Assembly: GCF_040567655.1 (NCBI RefSeq)
Contig: NZ_JBEXAC010000001.1
Coordinates: 1,736,001-1,800,000 of the forward strand
DNA length: 64,000 bases
DNA from: Chitinophaga sp. H8
Lineage (GTDB): Bacteria > Bacteroidota > Bacteroidia > Chitinophagales > Chitinophagaceae
Direction of reading: 5' to 3'
Made by a program: the position numbers and the translations under genes. The notes under the pieces were generated by a model. It saw nothing but the letters and a program-made list of their open reading frames with translations. It was not told the origin of the DNA and ran no database searches. Shown here piece by piece: positions 54,109 through 63,376 of the stretch; the first letter of the stretch is position 1; every line of letters begins with the position of its first letter.

Positions 54109-54420
54109 TTTAGCATAAGTCTTCCTGGCTTTAGCATCGCGGTTATAGGTGTCAATTAAATCGTAGAGTACTTCTTTCTTTTCTTCTTTGGTCTTCCAGT
54201 TTTTTAAGGGTCTTTTTATCAAAATTGGTGTTCATACCTTCCCCCACTAAATAATGCAGGCTAACTTCCAGGGCATCTGCTATTTTTTTAGCAACATCAA
54301 TGGAAGGTACCGCTTCCCCATGTTCATACTTTCCAATCATCACTTTGGACACTACGCTTTTATCGGCGAGATCCGTTTGTGATTATCCCTTAAGTCTGCA
54401 ATGATTTTATCTGTGTTCAT
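54106..54420 (-). pseudogene. Second, broken copy of the XRE regulator gene
   Basis: Strongly similar to the XRE gene at 52382-52725. The start MNTDKIIADLRD is intact, but about 11 bases are missing after it, so the helix-turn-helix is shifted out of frame (stop soon after). The rest resumes as KVMIGKYEHGEAVPSIDVAKKIADALEV..., loses the LELLEEE segment, and shifts again before the ending VLYDLIDTYNRDAKARKTYAK. Similarity to the first copy begins and ends within about 10 bases of the gene ends, so the gene alone was duplicated. Confidence 0.8.
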
Positions 54421-54431
54421 ATCTGAAAGGA

Positions 54432-54725
54432 TTGGGAGATGGTGTGGTATCGCATATGCCAAGGGCAACTCGAACTCAAGGAGGAATTTCTGATTCATCG
54501 GTCAATGGAATAAATTATGATGTTTTATACTTCAGAAACTTCGATCCAAACAGAATTATTTCTGGATTAGCAAAGAAGAACAGCCAAACAACAGGAATAG
54601 TTTTAGATTTGTTAAAAGCAATTATAACAAAAGAGTAATTAGATGATGTTTTGAAAAGAGTATAAGGAGCTGAAGCTCAAAATATTAAGGATATAGTAGT
54701 AATGCCCAAAAATAGCAATGCCTAG
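54432..54725 (+). pseudogene. Orphan tip 4: CdiA-CT-like nuclease fragment with two stop codons
   Basis: It reads GDGVVSHMPRATRTQGGI, SDSSVNGINYDV, DPNRIISGLAKKNSQTTGIVLDL, then KE-stop-LDDVLKRV-stop-GAEAQNIKDIVVMPKN. Both stops are TAA where CAA (Gln) fits well, suggesting two single C-to-T changes. The pattern resembles the C-terminal tRNA-nuclease domain of CdiA-type contact-dependent inhibition toxins. The fragment lacks an upstream core and is joined directly to the start side of the XRE pseudogene. Its end overlaps the following immunity gene by 8 bases. Confidence 0.65.
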
Positions 54726-54951
54726 GTTAATTTGTAAATGTGATAATGTAATTTCTATGGGAGAAATCCCTAATCCCAATGAGTGGTTATTTATTTCAGA
54801 TGTTGAGTATGACAAATTTACCGTGGGAGTAGATTCAGAAGCATTATATATGCAAATGAAAGGAATGTTGAAATGTAATCGATGTGGTAGGCTTTGGTTT
54901 TTCTGGAATGGTTATGATCAAGCTCCCACCTGTTACAAGCCAGAAGATTAA
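54718..54951 (+). CDS. Putative immunity protein 4 (Cys-rich)
   Basis: 77 residues. Cysteines at positions 6 and 8 and in KCNRCGRLWFFW suggest a zinc-ribbon-like fold. Overlaps the end of orphan tip 4 by 8 bases, the expected place of the cognate immunity gene. It is intact. No named family was recognised. Confidence 0.55.
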   Translation: MPRLICKCDNVISMGEIPNPNEWLFISDVEYDKFTVGVDSEALYMQMKGMLKCNRCGRLWFFWNGYDQAPTCYKPED

Positions 54952-54952
54952 G

Positions 54953-55087
54953 CTGGATGAAAATGAAGATGTAGTATTATTTGTAGTGAAACATAATCAA
55001 GGAACTGTACTATGAGGTCAAGTAATTGGAGGGTGGGGGCCTTCCAAAGAAAAAATCTCGACGTTATCGAAAATATTAAAAAGTAAT
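54953..55087 (+). pseudogene. Possible remnant of a fifth toxin tip end
   Basis: In the frame of the next gene the bases read LDENEDVVLFVVKHNQGTVL, a stop at 55013-55015, then GQVIGGWGPSKEKISTL directly up to the next ATG. This looks like the worn last part of a toxin tip whose immunity gene follows, but the evidence is thin. Confidence 0.25.
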
Positions 55088-55090
55088 CAA

Positions 55091-55669
55091 ATGGACATAG
55101 TATTTACAATAGAAACACCAGGGTATATTGTTGCGGAGTTCTCTGTTAACGAAACGAAAGTGAAAATTGGGCATAGTTCATCATACGGGGATAGATTCCA
55201 GGAATTATTAAATAAGTTCTTTCATTTATATGAAGTAGTGAGAAATAATGAAAGGGAGTACTTTCCTTATACGGCAAAAGTTTTATGGGAGGATGATTTT
55301 ATTAATTACACATGGAGTATAAGTGTTGATTCCGTAAGCTCTGATGTTGAGATTAAAATTCATGAATTGTCTCCTTCAAATTCAGATTATAAAGTTGAAT
55401 TAGTAAACAGAAGATTGACTATCGAGGATTTATTTAACAATATTTATTATTCTTTAGATGGACTGTTAGTAAATTTCGGGTTTGTTGGATACAAGAAGGC
55501 TTGGGAGGTTGGTAATTTTCCCATTTTTGAATATCTTACTTTAAAGGCTGGAAGAGAGAGCATTCAATTACATGTAGTAAATAGTTCAGATGATGAACAA
55601 AATTGGACAAACAAAATTGATATTGAAGAAGAACTAAATCTTATTAGCCTTAAAGGAATTGATAAGTAA
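55091..55669 (+). CDS. Putative immunity protein 5
   Basis: 192 residues, soluble, acidic. Starts right after a possible tip remnant. No recognised family; the pattern is mixed alpha/beta (YIVAEFSVNETKVKIGHSSSYGDRF, IEDLFNNIYYSLDGLLVNFGF). AT-rich like its neighbours. The immunity call rests only on its place in the array. Confidence 0.45.
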   Translation: MDIVFTIETPGYIVAEFSVNETKVKIGHSSSYGDRFQELLNKFFHLYEVVRNNEREYFPYTAKVLWEDDFINYTWSISVDSVSSDVEIKIHELSPSNSDYKVELVNRRLTIEDLFNNIYYSLDGLLVNFGFVGYKKAWEVGNFPIFEYLTLKAGRESIQLHVVNSSDDEQNWTNKIDIEEELNLISLKGIDK

Positions 55670-55800
55670 GTATAGAATCGTAAAGATGGAGGATTATACT
55701 CACCATATATCTACCGATTAATTTTGACTTGTATGTTTTTGAATATACAAGTTGAATTTAAATGGGATAACGGATAGACTGCTAATAGAGTACAAGGGAG

Positions 55801-56065
55801 AAAGGATATCGCTATGGGTTCAACGGAAAGGAGAATGATAATGAGGTGAGGGGTGATGGTATTCAGCAGGATTATGGGATGCGGATCTATGATCCGAAAG
55901 TAAGTGTAGGCCCAATTACAAAGGAATATCCTGATTTAACACCTTATCGGTTTCCAAGTAATAGGCTGATAGATGCCGTTGATCTTGAGAGCTGTTAAAG
56001 TAGGAGAAAAAGGAGAGATTGAGAAAATGCTGATTTTAAATCCAAATTATAAGCCTGATAATTAA
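55801..56065 (+). pseudogene. Rhs core remnant with deleted toxin tip (cassette 6)
   Basis: It reads GYRYGFNGKENDNEVRGDGIQQDYGMRIYDPKV, then SVGPITKEYPDLTPYRFPSNRLIDAVDLES and a stop at 55996. The usual GRFLSVDP block is damaged (GRFL lost), and QFASN has become RFPSN. In the next frame a short end AVKVGEKGEIEKMLILNPNYKPDN reaches the stop at 56063-56065, just before the next gene. So the core end and the last 25 or so residues of a tip remain, with most of the tip deleted. Confidence 0.7.
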
Positions 56066-56075
56066 TATTTTAGAT

Positions 56076-56498
56076 ATGCAACAGTCATTTGAATTGAAAT
56101 TGATTGATAAAACTTCTGGTAAATTATTGAATGCAGATTTAGAATGTTGGGCAAATCAAGATTTTAATATAAAGCTGATTTGGGATAGGGAGCCACTTTT
56201 ATATTCTGGTACTGATCTCTACGAGTGTTTACAGTTGTGTAGAAAAAGACTAGAAGGTGATGGTATTTTTATTCTTTGTAATGGCTCAAGAATAGATACC
56301 TATCCATCAAGACAACTTAGAGATACGTCAAATGGGGTTCGTACTTATCTTCTTGAAGCGGGCAAAACTCCGTCAATTATATTGAATCTTCTTGACTTTA
56401 CTGAATGCAATATTGGGACGATTCAAGAACAAAATAACTACTATAAGAAATGGAAAGATGATTTGAAGATATTATTGAATCAGCAACAGGAAGGATAA
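56076..56498 (+). CDS. Putative immunity protein 6
   Basis: 140 residues, starting 10 bases after the remnant of cassette 6. Soluble, no known family; LLEAGKTPSIILNLLDFTECN and a Gln-rich end (LLNQQQEG) are notable. It is intact although its toxin is gone, like several other immunity genes of the array. Confidence 0.45.
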   Translation: MQQSFELKLIDKTSGKLLNADLECWANQDFNIKLIWDREPLLYSGTDLYECLQLCRKRLEGDGIFILCNGSRIDTYPSRQLRDTSNGVRTYLLEAGKTPSIILNLLDFTECNIGTIQEQNNYYKKWKDDLKILLNQQQEG

Positions 56499-56551
56499 GA
56501 TAAGAGAAGTTAATAATATTATCCTTATGAGATTTAATTAATGTTAAGATG

Positions 56552-56587
56552 TTATAAATAGCAATCCCTAGCCATTGTTAGGGAGAC
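56552..56587. repeat. Degenerate copy of the junction hairpin
   Basis: TTATAAATAGCAA at the left is identical to the left arm at 49992-50004, then TCCCTA...TAGGGA in place of the CCCCAGCC core. This marks the right end of the array. Confidence 0.55.
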
Positions 56588-56987
56588 GAATGTTGTTTCG
56601 TTTAATTATACGCCTGCTTAGTTTTAACATTCCTGATTAATGCCACTATTACACGCAGCAGTGCTACCATTAAGCAAATAATCTATGGGAACAAGCGCTT
56701 CTACTAGCGGTTGTGCCCCTTCTCTTTATATCACCCGATCAGTATCAATTCTGTCAATCTGCCCCTTTTGCAGTCACCCCTTTGGACTTTGCGTAATTTG
56801 AATACCCGCTATAATAACCCAACTTTTCTTTTTTATAAAAAATGAATAAATTTAATTAGTATATTAGTTGAGGAATATATTGTTAGCCGTTCACCCGGTT
56901 TGTTATAGTGTATTAGCTTTTGAGAGTGCCATTTTTAGTCATGTATGATGTAGCATCATCTAACTAGTGTTTTAATAATCCCTATGT
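56588..56987. other. AT-rich intergenic region before the SGNH protein gene
   Basis: 400 bases with no supported gene. A possible TTTG (56899-56902) and TAGCTTTTG (56914-56922) are too close to form a standard promoter. No hairpin with a T run was found. Confidence 0.35.
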
Positions 56988-59867
56988 ATGCAAAAATTGC
57001 TATTTATCCTTTTACTGGTATGGAGTAATACTGCCATGTCCCAGTCTGCATTACGTTTAAGCAGCGATACCGTTAAGGTGGCTAAAGCCGAACTGGTTGT
57101 CCAGAATTCTACCAAAAATATTGCGGGCTATCTGTTTAACATTGATAACGGTAAAACGATCTTCAGGAAGCTGGGTAGAAGTGTACAATTTAAAGTGGGC
57201 AGCCCCAATTTTCCGAATGCGGGCGATTCGGTATACAAAAACACGGACCTGGCCAATCATACCATCAAGGTGTGGCGGAATGGTTTGTTGCAGTACCAGG
57301 ATAACACAGATGGAGTAGGGGTGAATACGGATAGTGGGAAGGTGGTTTTTCGTCCTGCATTAAGTGCTAATGACAGGATTTATATAGAAGCATTTTCGGG
57401 GATTGACTTTTCTTTAAACGGAGCTTCGATTGATGATGGTGCCACTAAAGGGGTAGGGAAACTAGGAGTAACCGTCTTTGACAACGGCGATAATACCTTC
57501 ACATTACGATGGGCTACCAATGCTAAAACGCTCTATCTGAAACCTAATGTATATGGTCTGGGGGCTTCTACCTTGTTTGGGTATGGGATAGACTCGCCTA
57601 ATAAGCTGGGCGAAAAAATATTTGCCTGGCTGAGTGCGAATACGGATGAGCCCTCCTGGACAAACCTGGCTGTATTTGGGCAAACAAGCCGGGATTTATC
57701 ACAAACGGCCGATGGAGGTGTGGTAGGGCATAATATCGATACGGCACTTAACGCGCATCCTGATTTTATTTTCGTTTCTCTGGCGTCTAATGATGCCGCT
57801 TCAGATTTTACAGTAGAACAGAGTGTGGCTTACTACAAAAAGATTGATAGTCTGGCTAAGAATCAGGGGATTCCAATATTTTGGGCCACTACGCAACCCA
57901 GGTCAGGATTGAGTGCGGCTAAACAAACATTGCTGAAAAGAATGGCAGATAGTATCCGCACGCTATGGCCTGACCGCTACGTAGAGGCTTTTGCTAAAGT
58001 CGTGGATTCTTTTGCTACTACAGATGCGGTAATAAAAACAGAATATGGTATTGGAGATGGGGTACACCTGAATGCGGCAGGCGTTCAATTTATGGCCAAT
58101 AGCCTGGCAGAGCGTATGCAGGAATACTTTAAGCCGATTAAAGGGGTGCGGAGGTATGTTATTGATACTTCTAATAACCAGGTTAACTGGGCACAATTTG
58201 ATGAAGTGTTCGATCAGAATACGGTTAAAAAAACTTATATCCGTCCAAGTAAGAAAGAACTGTATTTTAGGGTAAGACCGGAATATGTAAATGATACCTA
58301 TGCCGACTTCTCCAATATTGCTAAATTAAAAGAATATGTGATTCCCCCTCCTCCTTTGATATTTGATCATAGGCTGCTGGTTGATTTGGGAGGGGATGGA
58401 GTGATAACATTAAATGGTAATAATACAACTAAAGATGGAAAACTAACCCCTTCTCCCGATGCACAGGGTAAATATTGGAATAACTGGATTGGTGATGGAA
58501 CGCAGGCCGGTTTCGTAAGTGGGGCTGCTATTAATGGTTTAAGAACAACGGTAGGTAATCCTACCGCAATTGGTATGGAGCTGATAGGATTGCCACAGGG
58601 AACATATGGTAACGCAATTACAAAATCAATGAACTTCAATGGCCCCACCGTAGGGGTAGAGGATTATCCAATGGAGGCGTTGTATGATAATATGTTCCTG
58701 AATACTTCCATTAACCCTAATGGAATTATTGTCAGGTTAAAAGGGCTATCAAAGACCAATACTTATTACATTAAATTATGGGGGGCCAGGATTGATGCGT
58801 CAGCGAGAATACTGGAGGCTAAATTGGGGACTGAACCATGGACTGCCTCAAAAAGAGTAGATACCCGTTTGCTTTCCGGGCAGTCTCCAAACTATAATAA
58901 TGCTATCAACCTGGATGGATTTACTGGTGTAGATTCGATAGATATTAATATGCGGGTAGGCGCAGGAAGTACTTTTGCGCATCTCAGCCTGATGGATATT
59001 GGTATTGTAGGTACTTTGCCAATAATACCAAAAGTATTGCTGAGGGATACTACTACCACCCTGAGTACCATGCGGCTGACTGGCCTGGTAGTTACAAATG
59101 GGGCTACTGTGAGTGAATATGAATGGAAACAGTTATCAGGTCCTAATACTGCAGTAATAGCCAATCCATTTGATAATGCTACCAATATCAGCGGTCTCAC
59201 AAATGGCACTTTCCGGTTTAAGTTAACGGTGGGTACTACGGATGGAAAATTCTACAGCAACGAGGCCAGGGTAGATGTATTCCCTGATAATGGCGGAAAG
59301 AAAACATTAAGGGTTAACTTTTCCAAAACGGCGGCAATGCCTATTCCTGGATGGTTCAATGTATGGGGAGCGGTAAAAGACGTGTTCATTTCCGCTACTG
59401 ATCCGGTAACTAATTGGACAGTGGATAATGTAAATGGCTCTTTAACTTATTGGAGCCCGGTTGGGGGGAATAATGCGTCCGATACTGATGGGTTTAGTAC
59501 GGATAATAATAGTGGGATCATTCCGGATATTGCCCTGAAAAGTTTCTGGTTTAATTATAGTCAGCGGTATGTTGCCGGTAATGAAAATCTACAGTTATCA
59601 GGACTTAATCCCGCTAAAACTTATACACTCAAGTTATATGCATCGAGAACCGGAGATCCGGAGGCAGACGTAAAGTATGGTTGCTGGCGTGTGAATGGTG
59701 GAGCAGAATTATCACAGAATGCTATCAATAATGCAACGAATGAAACTGTGGTAACCAATGTTACCCCGGATGCAAACGGCAAAATACGTATTGCGGTAGT
59801 GGCACCGGAAGGCACCAGTAAAGGAAATACGTCCTTCATAAATGCCCTGGTGCTGATAGAAAACTAA
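56988..59867 (+). CDS. Secreted SGNH-hydrolase-like protein with C-terminal beta domains
   Basis: 959 residues with a signal peptide (MQKLLFILLLVWSNTAMSQ). Residues about 20-180 are beta-rich. An SGNH/GDSL-type domain lies at about 185-380: GLGASTLFGYG (candidate nucleophile Ser194, but GAS replaces GDS), GQTSRDL, SLASNDA, and DGVHLNAAG (Asp357, His360). The rest (about 460-959) holds two malectin/CBM-like beta domains with YIKLWGARID and YTLKLYASRTGD, separated by a PKD-like Ig segment (EYEWKQLSGPNTAVI). It probably acts on a surface or environmental glycan ester. A strong terminator follows. Confidence 0.75.
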   Translation: MQKLLFILLLVWSNTAMSQSALRLSSDTVKVAKAELVVQNSTKNIAGYLFNIDNGKTIFRKLGRSVQFKVGSPNFPNAGDSVYKNTDLANHTIKVWRNGLLQYQDNTDGVGVNTDSGKVVFRPALSANDRIYIEAFSGIDFSLNGASIDDGATKGVGKLGVTVFDNGDNTFTLRWATNAKTLYLKPNVYGLGASTLFGYGIDSPNKLGEKIFAWLSANTDEPSWTNLAVFGQTSRDLSQTADGGVVGHNIDTALNAHPDFIFVSLASNDAASDFTVEQSVAYYKKIDSLAKNQGIPIFWATTQPRSGLSAAKQTLLKRMADSIRTLWPDRYVEAFAKVVDSFATTDAVIKTEYGIGDGVHLNAAGVQFMANSLAERMQEYFKPIKGVRRYVIDTSNNQVNWAQFDEVFDQNTVKKTYIRPSKKELYFRVRPEYVNDTYADFSNIAKLKEYVIPPPPLIFDHRLLVDLGGDGVITLNGNNTTKDGKLTPSPDAQGKYWNNWIGDGTQAGFVSGAAINGLRTTVGNPTAIGMELIGLPQGTYGNAITKSMNFNGPTVGVEDYPMEALYDNMFLNTSINPNGIIVRLKGLSKTNTYYIKLWGARIDASARILEAKLGTEPWTASKRVDTRLLSGQSPNYNNAINLDGFTGVDSIDINMRVGAGSTFAHLSLMDIGIVGTLPIIPKVLLRDTTTTLSTMRLTGLVVTNGATVSEYEWKQLSGPNTAVIANPFDNATNISGLTNGTFRFKLTVGTTDGKFYSNEARVDVFPDNGGKKTLRVNFSKTAAMPIPGWFNVWGAVKDVFISATDPVTNWTVDNVNGSLTYWSPVGGNNASDTDGFSTDNNSGIIPDIALKSFWFNYSQRYVAGNENLQLSGLNPAKTYTLKLYASRTGDPEADVKYGCWRVNGGAELSQNAINNATNETVVTNVTPDANGKIRIAVVAPEGTSKGNTSFINALVLIEN

Positions 59868-59885
59868 TAGAAAAAACGAAGAGGG

Positions 59886-59918
59886 GGACTGGCCAACACT
59901 TTTGGCCAGTCCTTTTTT
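59886..59918 (+). terminator. Rho-independent terminator after the SGNH gene
   Basis: GGACTGGCCAA (59886-59896) pairs with TTGGCCAGTCC (59902-59912), followed by six T. An 11-bp perfect stem separates the SGNH gene from the caspase unit. Confidence 0.92.
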
Positions 59919-60036
59919 ATCACTGCCTATATTACCCCAACTCTTCCCTATAAGCAAAAAAATGCTTAACTTACTATGTCTGCCCGGCAATTGACAGACC
60001 CCAAATGCTTTTTCTTGACCCCCAATCATTTCCCAT

Positions 60037-63000
60037 ATGAGTAAGCTATATGCACTCCTGGCTGGTATCAATCAATACCATCCTCAATCCCGTGTACCAT
60101 CATTACAAGGCTGCCACAATGATGTACTGCATTTGCAGCAATTCCTGGAACAGGTATTTCCGGCGCAGCAACGGGAGATAAAAGTATTCCTGGATGAACA
60201 GGCTACCTATGATCAGATCGTGGGCGGTTTTGGTGCAGATCATCTGCTAAAGGCAGGTAAGGAGGATACAGTATTGTTTGTGTTCAGCGGACATGGTTCC
60301 CGCGAACCGGCAGCATCGGAGCTGACCCGCTATTTCCCGGAGGGGATGTTGGAAACACTGGTGTGTTACGATAGCCGCCTGCCGGGGCATAATGATCTGG
60401 CGGATAAGGAAATGGCGGTGCTTATTGAACAGGTCGCTAAAACCGGTGCTCATGTAGTAGTGATACTGGACTCCTGTCATTCTGGTTCTGCTACCCGTTT
60501 TGCGCCAGATGTGCAGCTGGGTAGTGCCAGACATACCACCAGCAGAAGCTTGCCACGTACCTATAAGGATTATCTGCAGGGGTATTTCGAGGCGAGATTC
60601 CCCGGGGGAGAAGGGTTTTATCTGCCTGCCAGCAGGCATATCCTGCTGTCGGCATGCGACCGTAAGGAAAAAGCCTACGAGCTGTCAGGAACACCCGGTG
60701 GTGCTTTTTCTCATTATCTCCTGAAAGTATTGCAGGAATCACAAGGGAAGATCGCTTATGCTGATCTCTACACCGCTTGCCGACTGGAAATGGCGAAAGT
60801 ATCCGATCAGCAGCACCCCCAATTCGAAACATATGGGTTCTTTAATGGCTGTGAGGGCTTTCTGAAATTGGGAGGAGGCGTTGCGACGCCAGGGTATAAA
60901 TTGTATAACCTGGATGGGCAATGGAAGATTACTGCAGGGGCAATAAATGGATTGCCTGCCAGTCCTGATAAAGTATCTGTATTTGAAGTGTGGCAGGACG
61001 GCAACATGCTGGGGCATGCACAAACACAGTCTGTAGGCCTGGATGAAAGTATCGTTGCGCCCGATTTTAACGCTAACCCGCTCATGCAATACGAATGCCG
61101 GGCTATCAGCATATCAGTATTACCACAAGGATATGCGCTAAAGACGGCAAAACCTGAGCAAAAAGACCTGGTGGAAAAAGCACTGCAGACTTTCCAGCCG
61201 GTATATTTCAGTCTGCAGGAGAATATCACCCAGGCGCCTTATACGCTGGAGGTGAAAAGGGATGAAATCAGGATCATCAGAAACGCAGATGGTTTTGTGG
61301 TAAGAACCCTGGAAGGCGACAATCTGGACCCCATGCTGCAGGATGCTTTTGAGAAACTGGAAACCATTGGGCGCTGGGAAAAAACATTACAGCTGGAGAA
61401 TGAGGCTACAGGCATAAAGGCAGAGGAGGTGCAATTAATCCTGGCCGAACTGGATGCAGAGGGGGAAGTAGTGCGTAAAACTGCTGCTGCTGAGGTGATC
61501 GTAGAAGTGCTGGTGTCAGGAGGAAAAGAGCAGCCAGTACCTTTCCGGATAGAGGTAAGGAATAATCACCCTTCCTGGTCTTATCACTGTGCCCTGTTTT
61601 ATGCTTCCGGCAGTTATGGTTTTATGCCTGCCGGCTTTAATGAAGAAGTACCTGCACAAAAAACAATATGGGCCATGGACAGGGATGCAAATGGTAACCG
61701 CTTTGATTTTAAACTGAATGGTAAGCCGGAAGCTACCGATATCCTGAAACTATTCATCAGCACCCAAAAGATCGATGCGCATCTGCTGGAAATAAAAGGC
61801 TTTGTTCCGGGAGAAACAGTGTCTTACTGGACCAAAAGAGGTGCTAAGGAATTACCGGCTACAGCGGCAAGCAGGGATATTATGGGCTTATCTGCGGGTA
61901 CAGGAAATGCTGTAATCCGTCAGACTGACTGGCGGACTAATACCATGCGGATCAAATGTGTGGCCCGCCTGGCAGAAGTAGGACCCGGCAATGTGTCTTT
62001 ACCGGAAGCAGGCATTACAGTACTGGGGCATCCTGCGCTTACTGCCGGACTGGAACTATCAGCAGTGGCCAACACTTCCCGGAATATAGAAGATATGGTG
62101 GCGATTATAGACCTGGCTAATAATTATGATATGGAAATACTTCCCCTGGGAACAGCCTCCCGGGGTACCGCTACTCCAAACATGCTCACGCTTACTGATA
62201 TACGGAATACGGAAACGTTGACGGCTCATCCGCTGCAATTGGAGATCGCTGCCAACCTGGTTACCAACGGGGAAGCAGAGGAATACTTATTGCCGGTTAC
62301 TTTTGATGGTGTACACTTTTTGCCGGTAGGCGAGGTGACGCCGATGGATAATGGGAAAGTGAGGGTAGATATTACCCATATTCCCGATATGCAGGACCTG
62401 CGTAGGAAAAGCCTGGGTAAAGCATTGAAACTGTGTTTCCTGAAACTGGTGTTTAAAAGAAAAGACCTGCAATACTTACGCTGGGTGGATTATAGTAAGG
62501 CGGAGGTAGAAAGAATGGAATCCGGCCTAAAAGGAAAAGTGCAGGCTGCAGAAGATATTGTACTGATGATCCACGGTATCATTGGTGATACCAAAGAGAT
62601 GGCCGAGTCCCTGCGGGAAGCATATGGGGCAAATGGTAAAAGCCTTGTGATGACGTTTGACTATGAAAATCTTAATACTTCGATAGAGGATACGGCAGGC
62701 CTCCTGTTGGATAAACTCCGGGAGGCTGGTATTACTATAAACGGGAACAAGAAAATTACGATCGTAGCCCATTCTATGGGAGGACTGGTTACCCGCTACC
62801 TGGTAGAACACCTTAGCGGGAGAGCTTTTGTAAAACGGGTGATTCTCCTGGGTACTCCCAGTGCCGGCGCTGCTATTGCCAGGGTAACCGCCTACCGCGA
62901 TGTGGCCGTGATGCTGCTGTCACTGGGATTGAATGCACCTATAGGGAAGATGGCGATAGCGGTGCTGCTGGGGATTTTACGCAATACCAAATGGATCACG

Positions 63001-63354
63001 CCTACACTGGAAGAAATGGATATGGAAAAGAGTGTCTTCCTGAAAAACCTGGCCAAAAGTGCCGACCCGGGTATTCCTTATTACCTCATTGCAGGAAATG
63101 TGGCAGACTACCTGCAAAAAAATATCGAACAACAAAACCTGATGGACAAAATGTACAAACTGGGGGCACGCCTGTCTTACGGTAATGAACCAAATGATAT
63201 TGCCGTAAGTCAAACCAGCGTCTATGCTGTTCCGGAAGGACGTAACCCTGCGGTGGTATCACACGAAGTAGCTTGTCATCACATGAACTATTTTATTGAC
63301 ACCGACAGCAAAAAGGTGCTTTACGATATTCTCAGCAATGGTACGCCCCGGTGA
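60037..63354 (+). CDS. Caspase-like protease fused to an alpha/beta-hydrolase (lipase-like) domain
   Basis: 1105 residues, no signal peptide. Residues about 1-280 are a peptidase C14 (caspase/metacaspase) domain: MSKLYALLAGINQY, catalytic His86 in FSGHGS and Cys147 in ILDSCHSGSATR, then HILLSACDRKEKAYE. The middle (280-830) is beta-rich with a DUF4384-like stretch (YHCALFYASGSYGFMPAG). Residues about 840-1080 form an alpha/beta-hydrolase: MIHGIIGDT (His846-Gly847 oxyanion region), IVAHSMGGLVTRYLV with nucleophile Ser913, and ILLGTPSAGAA. A protease joined to a lipase-like enzyme, next to a CHAT gene, suggests an effector of a cell-death or defence system. That role is inference. Confidence 0.85.
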   Translation: MSKLYALLAGINQYHPQSRVPSLQGCHNDVLHLQQFLEQVFPAQQREIKVFLDEQATYDQIVGGFGADHLLKAGKEDTVLFVFSGHGSREPAASELTRYFPEGMLETLVCYDSRLPGHNDLADKEMAVLIEQVAKTGAHVVVILDSCHSGSATRFAPDVQLGSARHTTSRSLPRTYKDYLQGYFEARFPGGEGFYLPASRHILLSACDRKEKAYELSGTPGGAFSHYLLKVLQESQGKIAYADLYTACRLEMAKVSDQQHPQFETYGFFNGCEGFLKLGGGVATPGYKLYNLDGQWKITAGAINGLPASPDKVSVFEVWQDGNMLGHAQTQSVGLDESIVAPDFNANPLMQYECRAISISVLPQGYALKTAKPEQKDLVEKALQTFQPVYFSLQENITQAPYTLEVKRDEIRIIRNADGFVVRTLEGDNLDPMLQDAFEKLETIGRWEKTLQLENEATGIKAEEVQLILAELDAEGEVVRKTAAAEVIVEVLVSGGKEQPVPFRIEVRNNHPSWSYHCALFYASGSYGFMPAGFNEEVPAQKTIWAMDRDANGNRFDFKLNGKPEATDILKLFISTQKIDAHLLEIKGFVPGETVSYWTKRGAKELPATAASRDIMGLSAGTGNAVIRQTDWRTNTMRIKCVARLAEVGPGNVSLPEAGITVLGHPALTAGLELSAVANTSRNIEDMVAIIDLANNYDMEILPLGTASRGTATPNMLTLTDIRNTETLTAHPLQLEIAANLVTNGEAEEYLLPVTFDGVHFLPVGEVTPMDNGKVRVDITHIPDMQDLRRKSLGKALKLCFLKLVFKRKDLQYLRWVDYSKAEVERMESGLKGKVQAAEDIVLMIHGIIGDTKEMAESLREAYGANGKSLVMTFDYENLNTSIEDTAGLLLDKLREAGITINGNKKITIVAHSMGGLVTRYLVEHLSGRAFVKRVILLGTPSAGAAIARVTAYRDVAVMLLSLGLNAPIGKMAIAVLLGILRNTKWITPTLEEMDMEKSVFLKNLAKSADPGIPYYLIAGNVADYLQKNIEQQNLMDKMYKLGARLSYGNEPNDIAVSQTSVYAVPEGRNPAVVSHEVACHHMNYFIDTDSKKVLYDILSNGTPR

Positions 63355-63376
63355 TTCCTGATACGAAAAATAATGT

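Noticed and set aside
49617..56500. Whole array as a mobile element with an integrase or transposase
   Set aside because: No integrase, transposase or att-like repeats were seen; the palindromes look like terminators that may recombine by homology.
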